The position numbers and the translations under genes were made by a program. The notes under the pieces were generated by a model. The model made no database searches and had not been told where the DNA came from. It was given only the letters and a program-made list of their open reading frames with translations. Below are positions 1 to 7,988 of a stretch of DNA of 36,588 nt, piece after piece. Within the stretch, counting starts at the first letter, position 1; each line of letters opens with the position of its first letter. Source of the DNA: a bacterium (GTDB lineage: Bacteria; Patescibacteriota; Minisyncoccia; UBA6257; GWB1-50-10); the NCBI GenBank assembly GCA_030647415.1, contig JAUSKB010000011.1, positions 85,858 through 122,445 on the forward strand, given 5' to 3'.

Positions 1-2549
1 ACCGCCGGCTGCACTGCGAGGGCGATGCCTTTCGTGGTGAGCCGCTCGGTGAGCTTCTGGAGCTGGATGTCCACGATCTTACTAATGACCGCCGGGGTGA
101 GCGCGTTGAAGATAATGACCTCGTCGAGCCGATTCAGAAATTCCGGACGGAACGTCTCGCGGATGGATTCGAGGACCTCCTCACGGAACGTCGCCTCCTT
201 CGCGGCGAACACGTTGTCATCGTTCTCGGCGCCGAACCCCACATTCGAGAGCTCCCGGAAGTACTCACTCCCCACGTTCGACGTGAGGATGATAACCGTG
301 TTTCGGAAGTTGACCGAACGACCCTTTCCGTCGGTGAGCCGCCCATTGTCCAAAACCTGGAGCAGGATATTAAAAACCTCCGGGTGCGCCTTTTCGACCT
401 CATCGAAGAGCACCAGGCTGTACGGCCGATGCCGGACCAGCTCCGTGAGCTGTCCGCCCTCGTCATGTCCCACGTACCCCGGCGGGGACCCGATGAGGCG
501 CGCCACCGCGTGACGCTCCATGTACTCGGACATATCGATGCGGATCAAGGCATGCTCGTCGTTGAACATGAATTCCGAGAGGGTCCGCGCGAGCTCGGTT
601 TTCCCTACGCCGGTGGGTCCGAGAAACATGAAGGACCCTGCCGGTCGGTCCTCGTCGGCGAACCCCGTCCGGGAGCGCCGGAGTGCTCGGGAGACCGCCC
701 CAATCGCCTCCGGCTGTCCGACTACCCGCTTCGCGAGCTCCGCCTCGAGCCGCGCGAGCTTCCCCATCTCCGACTCGAGCATCCGTGTCACCGGGATTCC
801 CGTCCAGCGCGCCACGACCGCCGCAACGTCCTCCTGGTCGATCTCCTCCTTCACAAAGCGCACGCGCTCCCGATTCGTCCGGTTTTTGGCGTCGGCGGCG
901 CGGCGCTGTCGCCGTTCGAATGCCGCATACTCCTTTTCCGCAGCCGGCAGCTCGCCATACGTGATCTGCGCCACCCGGTCGAAGTTCCCCTCCCGTTCGG
1001 TCTGCTCCGCCTCGCGGCGCAGGTGGTCAATGGCGGTTCGGAGCTCGTGTAGCCGCTCCACCGCACGCTTCTCCGCCTTCCAGGTGCCGGCAAGCACCTC
1101 GCCCGCCGCTTTGAGCTTCTCGAGTTCGCGCTCAATGGCAGAAAGGCGCGGTGAGAGCTTCGGCTTTTGTTTCTTGCGGTGGGCAACTCGTCCGCCTGCT
1201 TTCCCGTTCACGACATCCGATGGGCGGGGCCCGTGATGCTCCTCCGTGAGGAGCGCAGAACGCTCCACCTCGAGCCGGGTGATGTCCCGCCGGATGCGAT
1301 CGAGCTCCACGGGCACGCTGTCCGACTCGAGTCGCCGGGCGGCGGCGGCCTCATCGATAAGATCCACCGCCTTATCCGGCAGGAAGCGGTCGGTGAGGTA
1401 GCGTACGGAGAGCTGCACCGCATGGATGATTGCACTGTCGGTGATGCGGAGCCCGTGGTGCATCTCGTACTTCTCCTTGAGGCCCCGCAGAATGGCGATG
1501 GCGTCCTCGGGTGATGGCTCCTCCACATAGACCGGCTGGAAGCGACGCTCGAGGGCGGCGTCCTTTTCGATATGCTTCTGGTACTCCTTCAGAGTCGTCG
1601 CGCCGACGCAGTGGAGTTCGCCGCGGGCCAAGGACGGTTTCAGGAGGTTTGCCGCATCAATGGCGCCCTCTGCCATGCCTGCCCCCACAATCATGTGAAT
1701 CTCGTCAATAAAGAGAAGTATCTTCCCCTCGGAGGACTGTACCTCCTTCAGAAACGCCTTGAGCCGGTCCTCAAATTCGCCACGAAACTTCGTCCCGGCG
1801 ATGAGGGACCCGAGATCAAGCATGATAATTTCCTTCCCCGCGAGCGACTCCGGCACGTCGCCCGAGACGATGCGCTGGGCGAGCCCCTCGACGATAGCCG
1901 TCTTCCCCACCCCGGACTCGCCAATCAAGACCGGATTGTTCTTGGTGCGGCGCGAGAGGATCTGCATGAGCCGCCGAAGCTCGTCCTCTCGGCCGATGAC
2001 CGGGTCGAGCTTCCCCTCGCGCGCCTTCGCCGTGAGGGAGACGGCGTACTTGTCGAGCACCTGGAATTTCGCCTCGGGCGTCTCGTCGGTCACGCGCGTC
2101 TTCCCCCGGAGCTCGCCCAAGGCACGGGTGAGCGCCTCGCGGCGGGCGCCGAAGCGGAGGAGCGCCTCTTGCGCGGGAGAGGCGATATCAATGAGTGCGA
2201 GGAGGAGGTGTTCGCATGAGACGAACTCGTCCTCCTGCTTCTCGGCAAGGTTCCCCGCGCGGTCGAGGATGCGCGCGACCTCCTGCGACAGGTAGAGCTG
2301 GCTGACCGGTCCCGACGCCGCAACCAACTTCGGCAGGAGCCGCAATTCGCGCGTGAGGGTCGCCGCGAGCTCCGCGATGTTCACCGACGAGCGCTCGAGC
2401 ATTGGCTGCACGAGCGTCTGCTCATCGTCGAGAAGCGCCATGAGGAGGTGGAGCGCGCGGAGTTCGCCGTGATGCTCGCGCGCGACGAGCTCCTGCGCCC
2501 CTTGGAGCGCCTCTTGGGCTTTTAATGTGAACCGATGAAAATTGGGCAT
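1..2549 (-). CDS. clpB: ClpB-type AAA+ disaggregase, C-terminus cut by window edge
   Basis: ATP-driven chaperone that, in the known family, threads aggregated proteins through a hexameric ring together with DnaK in the cytoplasm. About 849 codons are visible and the reading frame is still open at base 1, so only the last few dozen residues are missing. In order: the Clp N-domain double repeat (about 1-150), first AAA+ module with Walker A GESGVGKT near residue 208 and a LLFIDEIH Walker B, a long charged middle region (about 400-570), then the second module with GPTGVGKT near residue 644 and [12 protein letters not shown]. The long middle domain and the distance between the two Walker A motifs fit ClpB better than ClpC or ClpA. 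The ATG at 2549 is chosen because [15 protein letters not shown] is a normal Clp start. No clear Shine-Dalgarno site and no heat-shock operator were recognised upstream. Confidence 0.93.
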   Translation of the reverse strand, partial: MPNFHRFTLKAQEALQGAQELVAREHHGELRALHLLMALLDDEQTLVQPMLERSSVNIAELAATLTRELRLLPKLVAASGPVSQLYLSQEVARILDRAGNLAEKQEDEFVSCEHLLLALIDIASPAQEALLRFGARREALTRALGELRGKTRVTDETPEAKFQVLDKYAVSLTAKAREGKLDPVIGREDELRRLMQILSRRTKNNPVLIGESGVGKTAIVEGLAQRIVSGDVPESLAGKEIIMLDLGSLIAGTKFRGEFEDRLKAFLKEVQSSEGKILLFIDEIHMIVGAGMAEGAIDAANLLKPSLARGELHCVGATTLKEYQKHIEKDAALERRFQPVYVEEPSPEDAIAILRGLKEKYEMHHGLRITDSAIIHAVQLSVRYLTDRFLPDKAVDLIDEAAAARRLESDSVPVELDRIRRDITRLEVERSALLTEEHHGPRPSDVVNGKAGGRVAHRKKQKPKLSPRLSAIERELEKLKAAGEVLAGTWKAEKRAVERLHELRTAIDHLRREAEQTEREGNFDRVAQITYGELPAAEKEYAAFERRQRRAADAKNRTNRERVRFVKEEIDQEDVAAVVARWTGIPVTRMLESEMGKLARLEAELAKRVVGQPEAIGAVSRALRRSRTGFADEDRPAGSFMFLGPTGVGKTELARTLSEFMFNDEHALIRIDMSEYMERHAVARLIGSPPGYVGHDEGGQLTELVRHRPYSLVLFDEVEKAHPEVFNILLQVLDNGRLTDGKGRSVNFRNTVIILTSNVGSEYFRELSNVGFGAENDDNVFAAKEATFREEVLESIRETFRPEFLNRLDEVIIFNALTPAVISKIVDIQLQKLTERLTTKGIALAVQPA

Positions 2550-3025
2550 GACGAATGACTGACAACCGACGACATACAACCAACAACGCAAACGGTGCAC
2601 CTGACACTCTTGTTGTAGGTTGTTAGTTGTAGGTTGTAGGTTATGCTTTAGTGTAGCATGTTCCCCTCGATTGGCAAGCTCTGTGCCCGAGTGCTAATCC
2701 TGTTTGTCCGTTGCTTTTTTGTTGTTGTCGGTCGTCGGTTGTTTGTTTGTTTGTTGTTTGTTGTTTGTCGTGGGTTGTCCCTCGGCCTTGCTCGGGATGG
2801 TGAGAGCATCGAACCATTGGTTGTAGGTTACTTATAGTACCACGAGCCGCCGCTGTATATTTCGACCTGGATTTTGTTATCCACAGTGAATGATTGAGGA
2901 GGAGGAGGAGGAGGAGGAGTATGATTATGTCACAGAAGCGCACGCCACGCGTTTTCTTTGATGGAATGTTAAAAGGTCGATCTTGTATGTTTATCAAACA
3001 GCAAACTAATTAAAATCATTACAGT
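2550..3025. other. Gene-free GT-rich spacer with short tandem repeats
   Basis: This 476-base gap between divergent genes holds no convincing gene. Bases 2562-2640 contain ACAACC-type units on the plus strand followed by their complement (GTTGTAGGTTGTTAG), which could fold back. Bases 2712-2780 are a run of GTTGT/GTTTG units, and 2896-2918 is a GGA triplet run. A single TTATCCACA nonamer lies at 2877-2885. A frame of 118 codons on the minus strand (2641-2997) is low-complexity and is not believed to be a gene. Confidence 0.6.
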
Positions 3026-3688
3026 ATGAAAAAAATTCTCGTTCTCGTCGCGGTACTCGCGCTCGCGGTTCCCGCTGTGTCATCCGCGAGACTGCTCGAA
3101 CCAGGAGTAATTGGCGGGTGTATCAACATGGACCCGGAGGTTCGTGTGGCCTGCCTCAATACGCAACTTGTCTTCCTTAGCAACAAGCTAATAGAGCTTG
3201 CAGATCAGGTTGAGAACCTTCAAGCCCGGATCGCGAAACTCGAAGGGGGAGGCGGCACCATCCCACAGCCGATTCCCTACCCGGTACCGGCACCACAGCC
3301 GTGGCCGTCGTATCCGGTGCCGAAAACCCCAACGTGCGATAGCACAACCGGCGTCTGCTATGTTCCGATCGATGACGGAGGAATACAGATACCACTGCCA
3401 ATACAGATACCACTGCCACCGACCGCAACCGGGTCCGGCCAGCTCCCTGTGGACCAGGTTGTCGCCATCCAGAAGTTCCTCAAAGCGGAGGGTTCGTTCG
3501 CCTACCCCACCGCGACCGGATACTTCGGTCCCATCACGACGGCCGCACTGAAGAGCTTCCAGACGAATCAGGGCATCGCGGCGAGTGGAGCCGTGGACGC
3601 GCCAACCATCGCGAAGCTGAAGGCGCTCGCGCCGACCGTCGCCCCGTCTCTCGGTGCGGCGATGCAGCAGTTGAAACCTACCCAGTAA
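3026..3688 (+). CDS. Secreted peptidoglycan-binding domain protein
   Basis: Exported 220-residue protein predicted to attach to cell wall peptidoglycan. Residues 1-21 are a signal peptide (MKK, hydrophobic core, SSA cleavage site). Residues 50-75 form a short heptad-like helix (IELADQVENLQARIAKLE), followed by a Pro-rich linker (78-140) with an exact tandem QIPLPIQIPLP. Residues 143-205 match the PG_binding_1 fold (VDQVVAIQKFLKAEG, then TGYFGPITTAALKSFQ). There is no catalytic domain, so it may be a wall anchor or an adaptor. It is transcribed alone, divergently from clpB, and ends in front of a strong hairpin terminator. The start is the only ATG giving a signal peptide. Low-complexity linkers of this kind are common in Parcubacterial exported proteins. 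Confidence 0.85.
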   Translation: MKKILVLVAVLALAVPAVSSARLLEPGVIGGCINMDPEVRVACLNTQLVFLSNKLIELADQVENLQARIAKLEGGGGTIPQPIPYPVPAPQPWPSYPVPKTPTCDSTTGVCYVPIDDGGIQIPLPIQIPLPPTATGSGQLPVDQVVAIQKFLKAEGSFAYPTATGYFGPITTAALKSFQTNQGIAASGAVDAPTIAKLKALAPTVAPSLGAAMQQLKPTQ

Positions 3689-3703
3689 GGGGTTTGCGCT
3701 TGG

Positions 3704-3737
3704 TACAAAACAGCCCCGCTCGTGCGGGGTTGTTTTG
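3704..3737 (+). terminator. Bidirectional intrinsic terminator
   Basis: CAGCCCCGC and GCGGGGTTG pair around a TCGT loop. An A-run precedes and a T-rich run follows, so it can end both the rightward peptidoglycan-binding gene and the leftward protease gene. Confidence 0.8.
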
Positions 3738-3758
3738 TTGTTTGTCGTGGGTTGTTGG

Positions 3759-5036
3759 TTATGTACCGGCCGGCCGCTCTGAAAGCGTCACCGAGAGGGT
3801 GATTGTCTGGCCGCCACGGCGCACGGTGAGTGTGAGCGTGTCCCCCACGTTGTAGCGTTGGATGAGTGAGCCGAGCGGCTGGTCGGGGGTTATTTTCTTC
3901 CCGCCGACCTCGGTGATGATATCCTCCGCCTGCACGCCGCCGCGCGCGGCGGGAGACCCCGGTAGCACCCCGGGGCCGTCCTCCGTCCCCCGCACCAGGG
4001 CACCCGCGACGACCGTGAGTTTCTGCTTTTTCGCCAGCTCTTCCGTGATGTTCATGTACCGCACGCCGAGATAGGGCGTGATGATGCGCCCGGACTGCTT
4101 CACCGAAGCGATTGCCCGCTTCGCCTGGTTAATGGGAATTGCGAACCCGACATTCTGGGCACCTGACGCGACTGCCGTGTTGATGCCGATGACCTCCCCG
4201 CGGAGGTTCAAGAGCGGCCCGCCGGAGTTCCCGGGATTAATGGCGGCATCCGTCTGTATGACGCCCTGGAGCGTCTCGGAACCGATCGAGGCGCCGGATG
4301 CGGTGATGGTGCGGGCGAGCCCGGAAATGACGCCGACCGAGACCGTGTTCCGAAACTCACCGAGAGAATTTCCGATGGCAATCGCGGTCTGCCCGAGCTT
4401 CACGGTGTCCGAATCGCCGAGCGCCACCGGTTTCAGGCCGGAGGTGCCGATCTTCAAGACGGCAAGGTCCTGCGCGCTGTCGCGTGCGACCACCGTCGCA
4501 TCAAATTTCTTCCCGTCGTTCGTGAGCACGGTGTACGCGGCTTTTGTGTCCGCCACGACGTGCTTGTTCGTGACAATGAGGCCATCCGCAGAAACAATGA
4601 ATCCGCTCCCGCCGCCAACCTCCTGGGTCTTCGTGCCCTTTTGGCACGGTTGGGTAAAATTCCCGCCAAACCCGCCGCCGAAGAAATCGCGGAATTCCGG
4701 CGGTATGTCGCCAAATGGGTCGTAGGGACACTGCTCAATGACCGGCAGGTCCTTGGTGATGACGATGGAAACGACGCTCGGTGCGGCGGTATCGACCGCG
4801 GCGACGACGGCGCTCTCGTAGTTCTCGGCGGGCTTGTAGAGTTCCACGCCCGCCTGCGGCGTTGCTGGGCTTGGTGGACTCCCGGGAACGGAGGTGGTAA
4901 ACGAATTCGCGAGGAATTGCCCGACATCACCAAAAAAGTTTGCACCCGCGCGCCCGCTGACTAGCGCGCCTACAACGCCAACGAGCACCAGAATGGTGCC
5001 GGCTATGACGCGAGTCGTTCTCGAATGCGTGCTCAT
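3759..5036 (-). CDS. htrA: HtrA/DegP-family serine protease with PDZ domain
   Basis: Membrane-anchored quality-control protease for the cell envelope, 425 residues. An uncleaved signal anchor spans about 9-27 (VIAGTILVLVGVVGAL). The chymotrypsin-like domain shows the full triad: His159 in TNKHVV, Asp190 in the segment DSAQDLAVLKI, and Ser271 in GNSGGPLL. One PDZ domain occupies about 325-420 (GVQAEDIITEVGGKKI). An insertion between strands with EFRDFFGGGFGGNF and two Cys (103, 131) resembles the LA loop. The length and single PDZ match the bacterial HtrA-like group. The start is supported by GGAGGG seven bases upstream. It sits with a SIMPL protein and a wall-binding protein, consistent with an envelope role. 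A REP-like hairpin (5051-5086) lies in its leader. Confidence 0.95.
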   Translation of the reverse strand: MSTHSRTTRVIAGTILVLVGVVGALVSGRAGANFFGDVGQFLANSFTTSVPGSPPSPATPQAGVELYKPAENYESAVVAAVDTAAPSVVSIVITKDLPVIEQCPYDPFGDIPPEFRDFFGGGFGGNFTQPCQKGTKTQEVGGGSGFIVSADGLIVTNKHVVADTKAAYTVLTNDGKKFDATVVARDSAQDLAVLKIGTSGLKPVALGDSDTVKLGQTAIAIGNSLGEFRNTVSVGVISGLARTITASGASIGSETLQGVIQTDAAINPGNSGGPLLNLRGEVIGINTAVASGAQNVGFAIPINQAKRAIASVKQSGRIITPYLGVRYMNITEELAKKQKLTVVAGALVRGTEDGPGVLPGSPAARGGVQAEDIITEVGGKKITPDQPLGSLIQRYNVGDTLTLTVRRGGQTITLSVTLSERPAGT

Positions 5037-5050
5037 ATTCTTCCCTCCCC

Positions 5051-5086
5051 GAGGCGAAACCTCTGAAACCCCCGAGGTTTCGCCTC
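5051..5086. repeat. REP-like hairpin, copy A
   Basis: Perfect 13-base inverted repeat: GAGGCGAAACCTC (5051-5063) and GAGGTTTCGCCTC (5074-5086), with the ten-base loop TGAAACCCCC. It lies between the SIMPL gene and the HtrA start. The same arm core and the same loop length recur at 8273-8312 and 33513-33554, and half-elements flank the RAYT transposase gene at 34865-35518. Confidence 0.9.
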
Positions 5087-5151
5087 ATGACCGAATTACC
5101 TCTTACTTCTTCCCTATTACTTCTTTCTTCTTACCTATTACTACTTGCTCC

Positions 5152-5949
5152 TTACCTTATTTCATACCGGAGCGTCACACTCACCCGGATGTCTTGGGAA
5201 CCCGGCTCCACCGCTGGCGCGGGTGTGGGGGCGTTGTCGGCGCCGCCCATGCCCATCACCTTCGCCGATTCCATGCGGTAGTACGGTACGGCACCGCCGC
5301 CCTCGTCGATGCCGAGGAGCCGCCCGATGGAAAACCGCCCCGCGTCCGCCACCTGTTTTGCCTTCGCCTGCGCTTTCTTGATGGCTTCCGCGCGCGCCTC
5401 ATCCTCAAGCTTTGTTGGGTCGTCCACGGTGAAGTTGAGTTGGGAAACGGTGTTCGCGCCGGATGTCACCACGCCCGAGAGCATGCCGCCCACCTTCTCG
5501 AAGTCACGCGCTTTCACCTCGACGGACTGTGTGACCGTGTACCCCACGATTTCCGGCGGCGGGCACGGAACCGCTTCACGGTTCCCGACCACACGGCTAC
5601 AGTCGAAGTACTGGTACCGCGGCTCAACCGAGTACTGCGAGGTTTTCACGTCCTTCGCCGCGACACCCTCACCCTTCACGTACGCAATCGCCGCGTTCAC
5701 CTTCTTCGTGTTCTCCGTCTGGAGTGCCGCAAGGTCCTTCCCGCCCTGCGTGACGACAGAAAACGAAAACTGCGCCACGTCCGGGACACCGATGGCGCGC
5801 CCCTCGGCGGAGACCGAGAAGCTCCGGAAATTCGTCGGCTCCGCGGAGCGCGAGTAGGCGCCCGCGTAGACCACGACGGCGTAGGCGACGGCGAGAAGCG
5901 CAACCGTCCCGGCGACCTTCTGGTACCCCGACATGTGTTCGGTGTTCAT
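5152..5949 (-). CDS. SIMPL (DUF541) domain envelope protein
   Basis: Protein of 265 residues with an N-terminal membrane anchor (VAGTVALLAVAYAVVVYAG) and a SIMPL/DUF541 domain over most of the rest. Family members (BP26 and YggE-like) form ring-shaped channel-like oligomers and have been linked to stress tolerance; the exact role is unknown. Recognisable features are FSVSAEGRAIGVPDVAQFSF, VSQLNFTVDDPTKLEDEARAEAIKKA and the final VSVTLRYEIR. The frame stays open to a TTG at 5976, but a TATAAT box (5965-5970) lies inside that extension, so the ATG at 5949 is preferred. No Shine-Dalgarno is visible. A pyrimidine-rich tract (5095-5150) separates it from htrA downstream. Confidence 0.88.
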   Translation of the reverse strand: MNTEHMSGYQKVAGTVALLAVAYAVVVYAGAYSRSAEPTNFRSFSVSAEGRAIGVPDVAQFSFSVVTQGGKDLAALQTENTKKVNAAIAYVKGEGVAAKDVKTSQYSVEPRYQYFDCSRVVGNREAVPCPPPEIVGYTVTQSVEVKARDFEKVGGMLSGVVTSGANTVSQLNFTVDDPTKLEDEARAEAIKKAQAKAKQVADAGRFSIGRLLGIDEGGGAVPYYRMESAKVMGMGGADNAPTPAPAVEPGSQDIRVSVTLRYEIR

Positions 5950-5964
5950 ATGCTGTATGAACGA

Positions 5965-5970
5965 ATTATA
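5965..5970 (-). promoter_or_regulatory. -10 box for the SIMPL gene
   Basis: Perfect TATAAT on the minus strand, 15 bases before the chosen ATG. No good -35 is seen at 16-18 bases. Confidence 0.5.
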
Positions 5971-6032
5971 CACCAAACCTGTGACGCTGATACGGTCACG
6001 CGAAAGATTCGGTCCGCGGATTTCCTAGGCCG

Positions 6033-6425
6033 TTACATCGCACAATCCATGCTTTTCAGATACTCTTTCAACTCTCGGATGTAGTTGTTGTAGCGATCCT
6101 TCTTCCGACGACCCTCATCTTTGAAACCGAGGTTCTTCCGCTCGTCGATGAAGTCGAGGTTGATCGTCCACTCCGCGAGATCGAAGAAGTAGACCACGCG
6201 ATACCCGCCGCTCTTTCCCTTGTTGCTTTCCGGGTTCGGGATGCCGGCAGCCCACGCCTCATAGCGGTTATTCGGTGAGCGGTAGACTAGTTTCGAACGG
6301 GAGGTCTCATACTTGTTCGAAGCGGTCGGCGCCCATGATCTGACAGCATCCCGGACGACGACGGAGACTCCCAACTTCTCGCACATGCGGAGAAACTGCT
6401 CCCGCTCCACGTACACCCATGCCAT
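6033..6425 (-). CDS. RelE/HigB-like toxin candidate paired with a Panacea antitoxin
   Basis: Small basic protein of 130 residues. The central part, a lysine-rich segment NKGKSGGYRVVYFFDLAEW followed by TINLDFIDERKNLGFKDE and a helical tail, resembles the core of the RelE/ParE superfamily, where a GKSGG-R-hydrophobic strand is followed by a strand ending in an acidic/Lys turn. Known family members cut mRNA on the ribosome or block gyrase. The specific activity here is not predictable and no catalytic residue can be assigned with certainty. It starts five bases after the stop of the Panacea gene, so the two are almost certainly one transcript. The antitoxin-first order is the common type II arrangement. 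The resemblance to RelE is moderate and should be treated as a candidate. Confidence 0.62.
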   Translation of the reverse strand: MAWVYVEREQFLRMCEKLGVSVVVRDAVRSWAPTASNKYETSRSKLVYRSPNNRYEAWAAGIPNPESNKGKSGGYRVVYFFDLAEWTINLDFIDERKNLGFKDEGRRKKDRYNNYIRELKEYLKSMDCAM

Positions 6426-6430
6426 GTTTT

Positions 6431-6931
6431 TTAGCGAAAGAAATCGATGTCGCGAGCGTACGAATAATCAACCACCTCATACGGCTTCGAATAGAACCAT
6501 GGGGCCTCGAGATGCGTCTGGGAGACTATCTTATCAGTCGGCCAACTGCCGAATTCGCTACAAATCTTCTTGAGCAACTCCCCTTGGTGCTTTGAGAACA
6601 CGGATTCATCAAGGGCGTCCGGATCCTTGAGCTCAAACAAGACCACCTCTCCATCCTTGTAGTCGACACCCTTTGTGTCTATCACCCCCTCTCCCTTCAG
6701 TCTCGCGAGCACCTCGTCCACCCGAGACGGCACGGGGCCATATCCTTGGTGGATGTACACGTCGCCCGTGACGGGGGTCTTGTGATCGCGGAAGTGTATA
6801 AAGTCGAGGTAGTACAGAAGCTTGTTCAGTTTCGTGGCGTGCAGGTACTGGTTGTTGCAGTACTTTATGAAATACAACACCGCACCACGGTAGGCGCGCT
6901 CATTGAGTTTCAGTTCAGCGGTCACAACCAT
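6431..6931 (-). CDS. Panacea (SocA-like, DUF4065) domain antitoxin
   Basis: Protein of 166 residues with the Panacea domain pattern: YFIKYCNNQYLHATKLNKLLYYLDFIHF near the N-terminus, then VTGDVYIHQGYGPVPSRVDEVLARL, and a C-terminal FGSWPTDKIVSQTHLEAPW. In the known family this domain neutralises a range of unrelated toxins and in Caulobacter SocA is a ClpXP adaptor. Here the partner would be the gene directly downstream (gap five bases), a RelE-like toxin candidate. A TATATA box lies nine bases before the ATG and TTGACT at 6956-6961 a little further up, though spacing to the latter is short. No DNA-binding domain is evident, so how the pair is regulated is unknown. Confidence 0.85.
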   Translation of the reverse strand: MVVTAELKLNERAYRGAVLYFIKYCNNQYLHATKLNKLLYYLDFIHFRDHKTPVTGDVYIHQGYGPVPSRVDEVLARLKGEGVIDTKGVDYKDGEVVLFELKDPDALDESVFSKHQGELLKKICSEFGSWPTDKIVSQTHLEAPWFYSKPYEVVDYSYARDIDFFR

Positions 6932-7036
6932 ATATCACTTATATACTATCACGTTAGTCAAGTACTTTCACGCGCTACACCGGTGGACAGGGAATTCACG
7001 GTTCAAGGCGAAAAACGCTTTATCACTCACTATCTC

Positions 7037-7489
7037 TTATGAAGCGTCCGTCTCCACAATCAGGACTTTCGGAACCTTCCCCATCGCCCGTGCAACCATG
7101 AGCCGCGTGTTGCCACTAACGAGATGGAAGGCATCCCCTTTCTTCACGATTATGGGAACCTCGATAGGACCGCCTTGTTCATAGCGCGTCTTATAGAATC
7201 GCCAGTCGCGGGGATGGTCGGGGTGACCCTCAACCGCATGCTCTTTGACGAGCGGCCAATCTTTTGGGGGAATGTCATAGGAGTCGGTGTTCTCAAGTCG
7301 GCTCCATATATCTTCCGAGAGCTCGACTAGTGGGGCTGTCTTCGCGGCCTCCAAAAATCGCGAGAAGAACTCTCCTGTGTCTTGAGCGCCAAACACCTCC
7401 ACCGCGACCCGTTCGATTTCGCCCCTTTCCCGACTAACATCGGGAACGATAAAAAGCTCCTTGGTTTTTTCATTAGGACTTTCGTGCAT
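7037..7489 (-). CDS. ParB/sulfiredoxin-fold-like protein of unknown role
   Basis: Protein of 150 residues. The C-terminal third, GPIEVPIIVKKGDAFHLVSGNTRLMVARAMG, matches the ParB N-terminal/sulfiredoxin-like pattern, in which a strand is followed by a G-N-T-R-L loop that binds nucleotide. The N-terminal part (ERVAVEVFGAQDTGEFFSRFL) is helical and not recognised. There is no DNA-binding helix-turn-helix as in true ParB, so it is not a chromosome-segregation protein. The frame extends to a TTG at 7531, but that extension runs through the terminator of the upstream gene, so ATG 7489 is chosen. It lies just upstream of the toxin-antitoxin pair with a 105-base gap and may be transcribed with it or not. 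Confidence 0.7.
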   Translation of the reverse strand: MHESPNEKTKELFIVPDVSRERGEIERVAVEVFGAQDTGEFFSRFLEAAKTAPLVELSEDIWSRLENTDSYDIPPKDWPLVKEHAVEGHPDHPRDWRFYKTRYEQGGPIEVPIIVKKGDAFHLVSGNTRLMVARAMGKVPKVLIVETDAS

Positions 7490-7512
7490 ATAGAAATTGT
7501 ATTTGATTCTTG

Positions 7513-7548
7513 AAAAAAAAATGAAGCCCAACTTTTCAGCCGGGCTTC
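7513..7548 (-). terminator. Intrinsic terminator of the small orphan gene
   Basis: On the minus strand GAAGCCC (7542-7548) pairs with GGGCTTC (7523-7529), followed by a run of nine T. Confidence 0.85.
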
Positions 7549-7563
7549 CTGTTTTCGTCAGGG

Positions 7564-7881
7564 TCAGATAGGGCTAAGGATTTCATGACTCACTGAAACC
7601 CATCCTTCTACATCCCTCCTCGCCGGGGAGTAATGGAGCACCGCAATTGATGCGGTATTATCGGTGCTATCGGAGAGGACTCGTATTGCCGTACTCCCCG
7701 AGGCATCCCTGATGAGACCGGAAACGCCCTTCGTCTTCGCCATGACCACGATGGCGTTTTTGCCGTTGATGGTGTCTGTTACTGATAATGACGTCACCAG
7801 CGTCATTGAGTTCATCAGCTTCCGAAATTTGCTTTTCACGAAGGCCTCGACGCTTGGAAAATTTCTGGTTGCTTTTTTCAT
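7564..7881 (-). CDS. Small hypothetical protein
   Basis: Protein of 105 residues, not recognised. It has a basic N-terminus (MKKATRNFPSVEAFVKSKFRKL), then alternating polar/hydrophobic strands (TLVTSLSVTDTINGKNAIVVMAK and AIRVLSDSTDNTASIAVLHYS). There is no signal peptide or membrane segment, so it is probably a cytosolic beta-rich domain. Expression signals are very good: a TTGACA/TACTAT promoter with 18 bases between, GGGAGAGG nine bases before the ATG, and a terminator directly after the gene, so it is a free-standing single-gene unit and very likely real. Confidence 0.75.
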   Translation of the reverse strand: MKKATRNFPSVEAFVKSKFRKLMNSMTLVTSLSVTDTINGKNAIVVMAKTKGVSGLIRDASGSTAIRVLSDSTDNTASIAVLHYSPARRDVEGWVSVSHEILSPI

Positions 7882-7935
7882 GTTTTCCTCTCCCTTTATT
7901 GTTTATGGATTTTTTATTGTGGGTTTGCTGTTTTT

Positions 7936-7965
7936 ATAGTAACATTCTTTAAATCTATATGTCAA
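7936..7965 (-). promoter_or_regulatory. Sigma70-type promoter
   Basis: Minus-strand TTGACA (7960-7965), 18 bases, TACTAT (7936-7941), about 54 bases upstream of the small orphan gene. Confidence 0.8.
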
Positions 7966-7988
7966 TGTTTAGTTTTCTGAACGCGAAG

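Noticed and set aside
134-1528. Frames on both strands within 25-2295
   Set aside because: They are shadows of the clpB reading frame, with Arg/Ser-rich composition typical of out-of-frame GC-rich genes.
2641-2997. 118-codon minus-strand frame
   Set aside because: Runs through GT-rich tandem repeats and a triplet run; protein is low-complexity and has no start signal.
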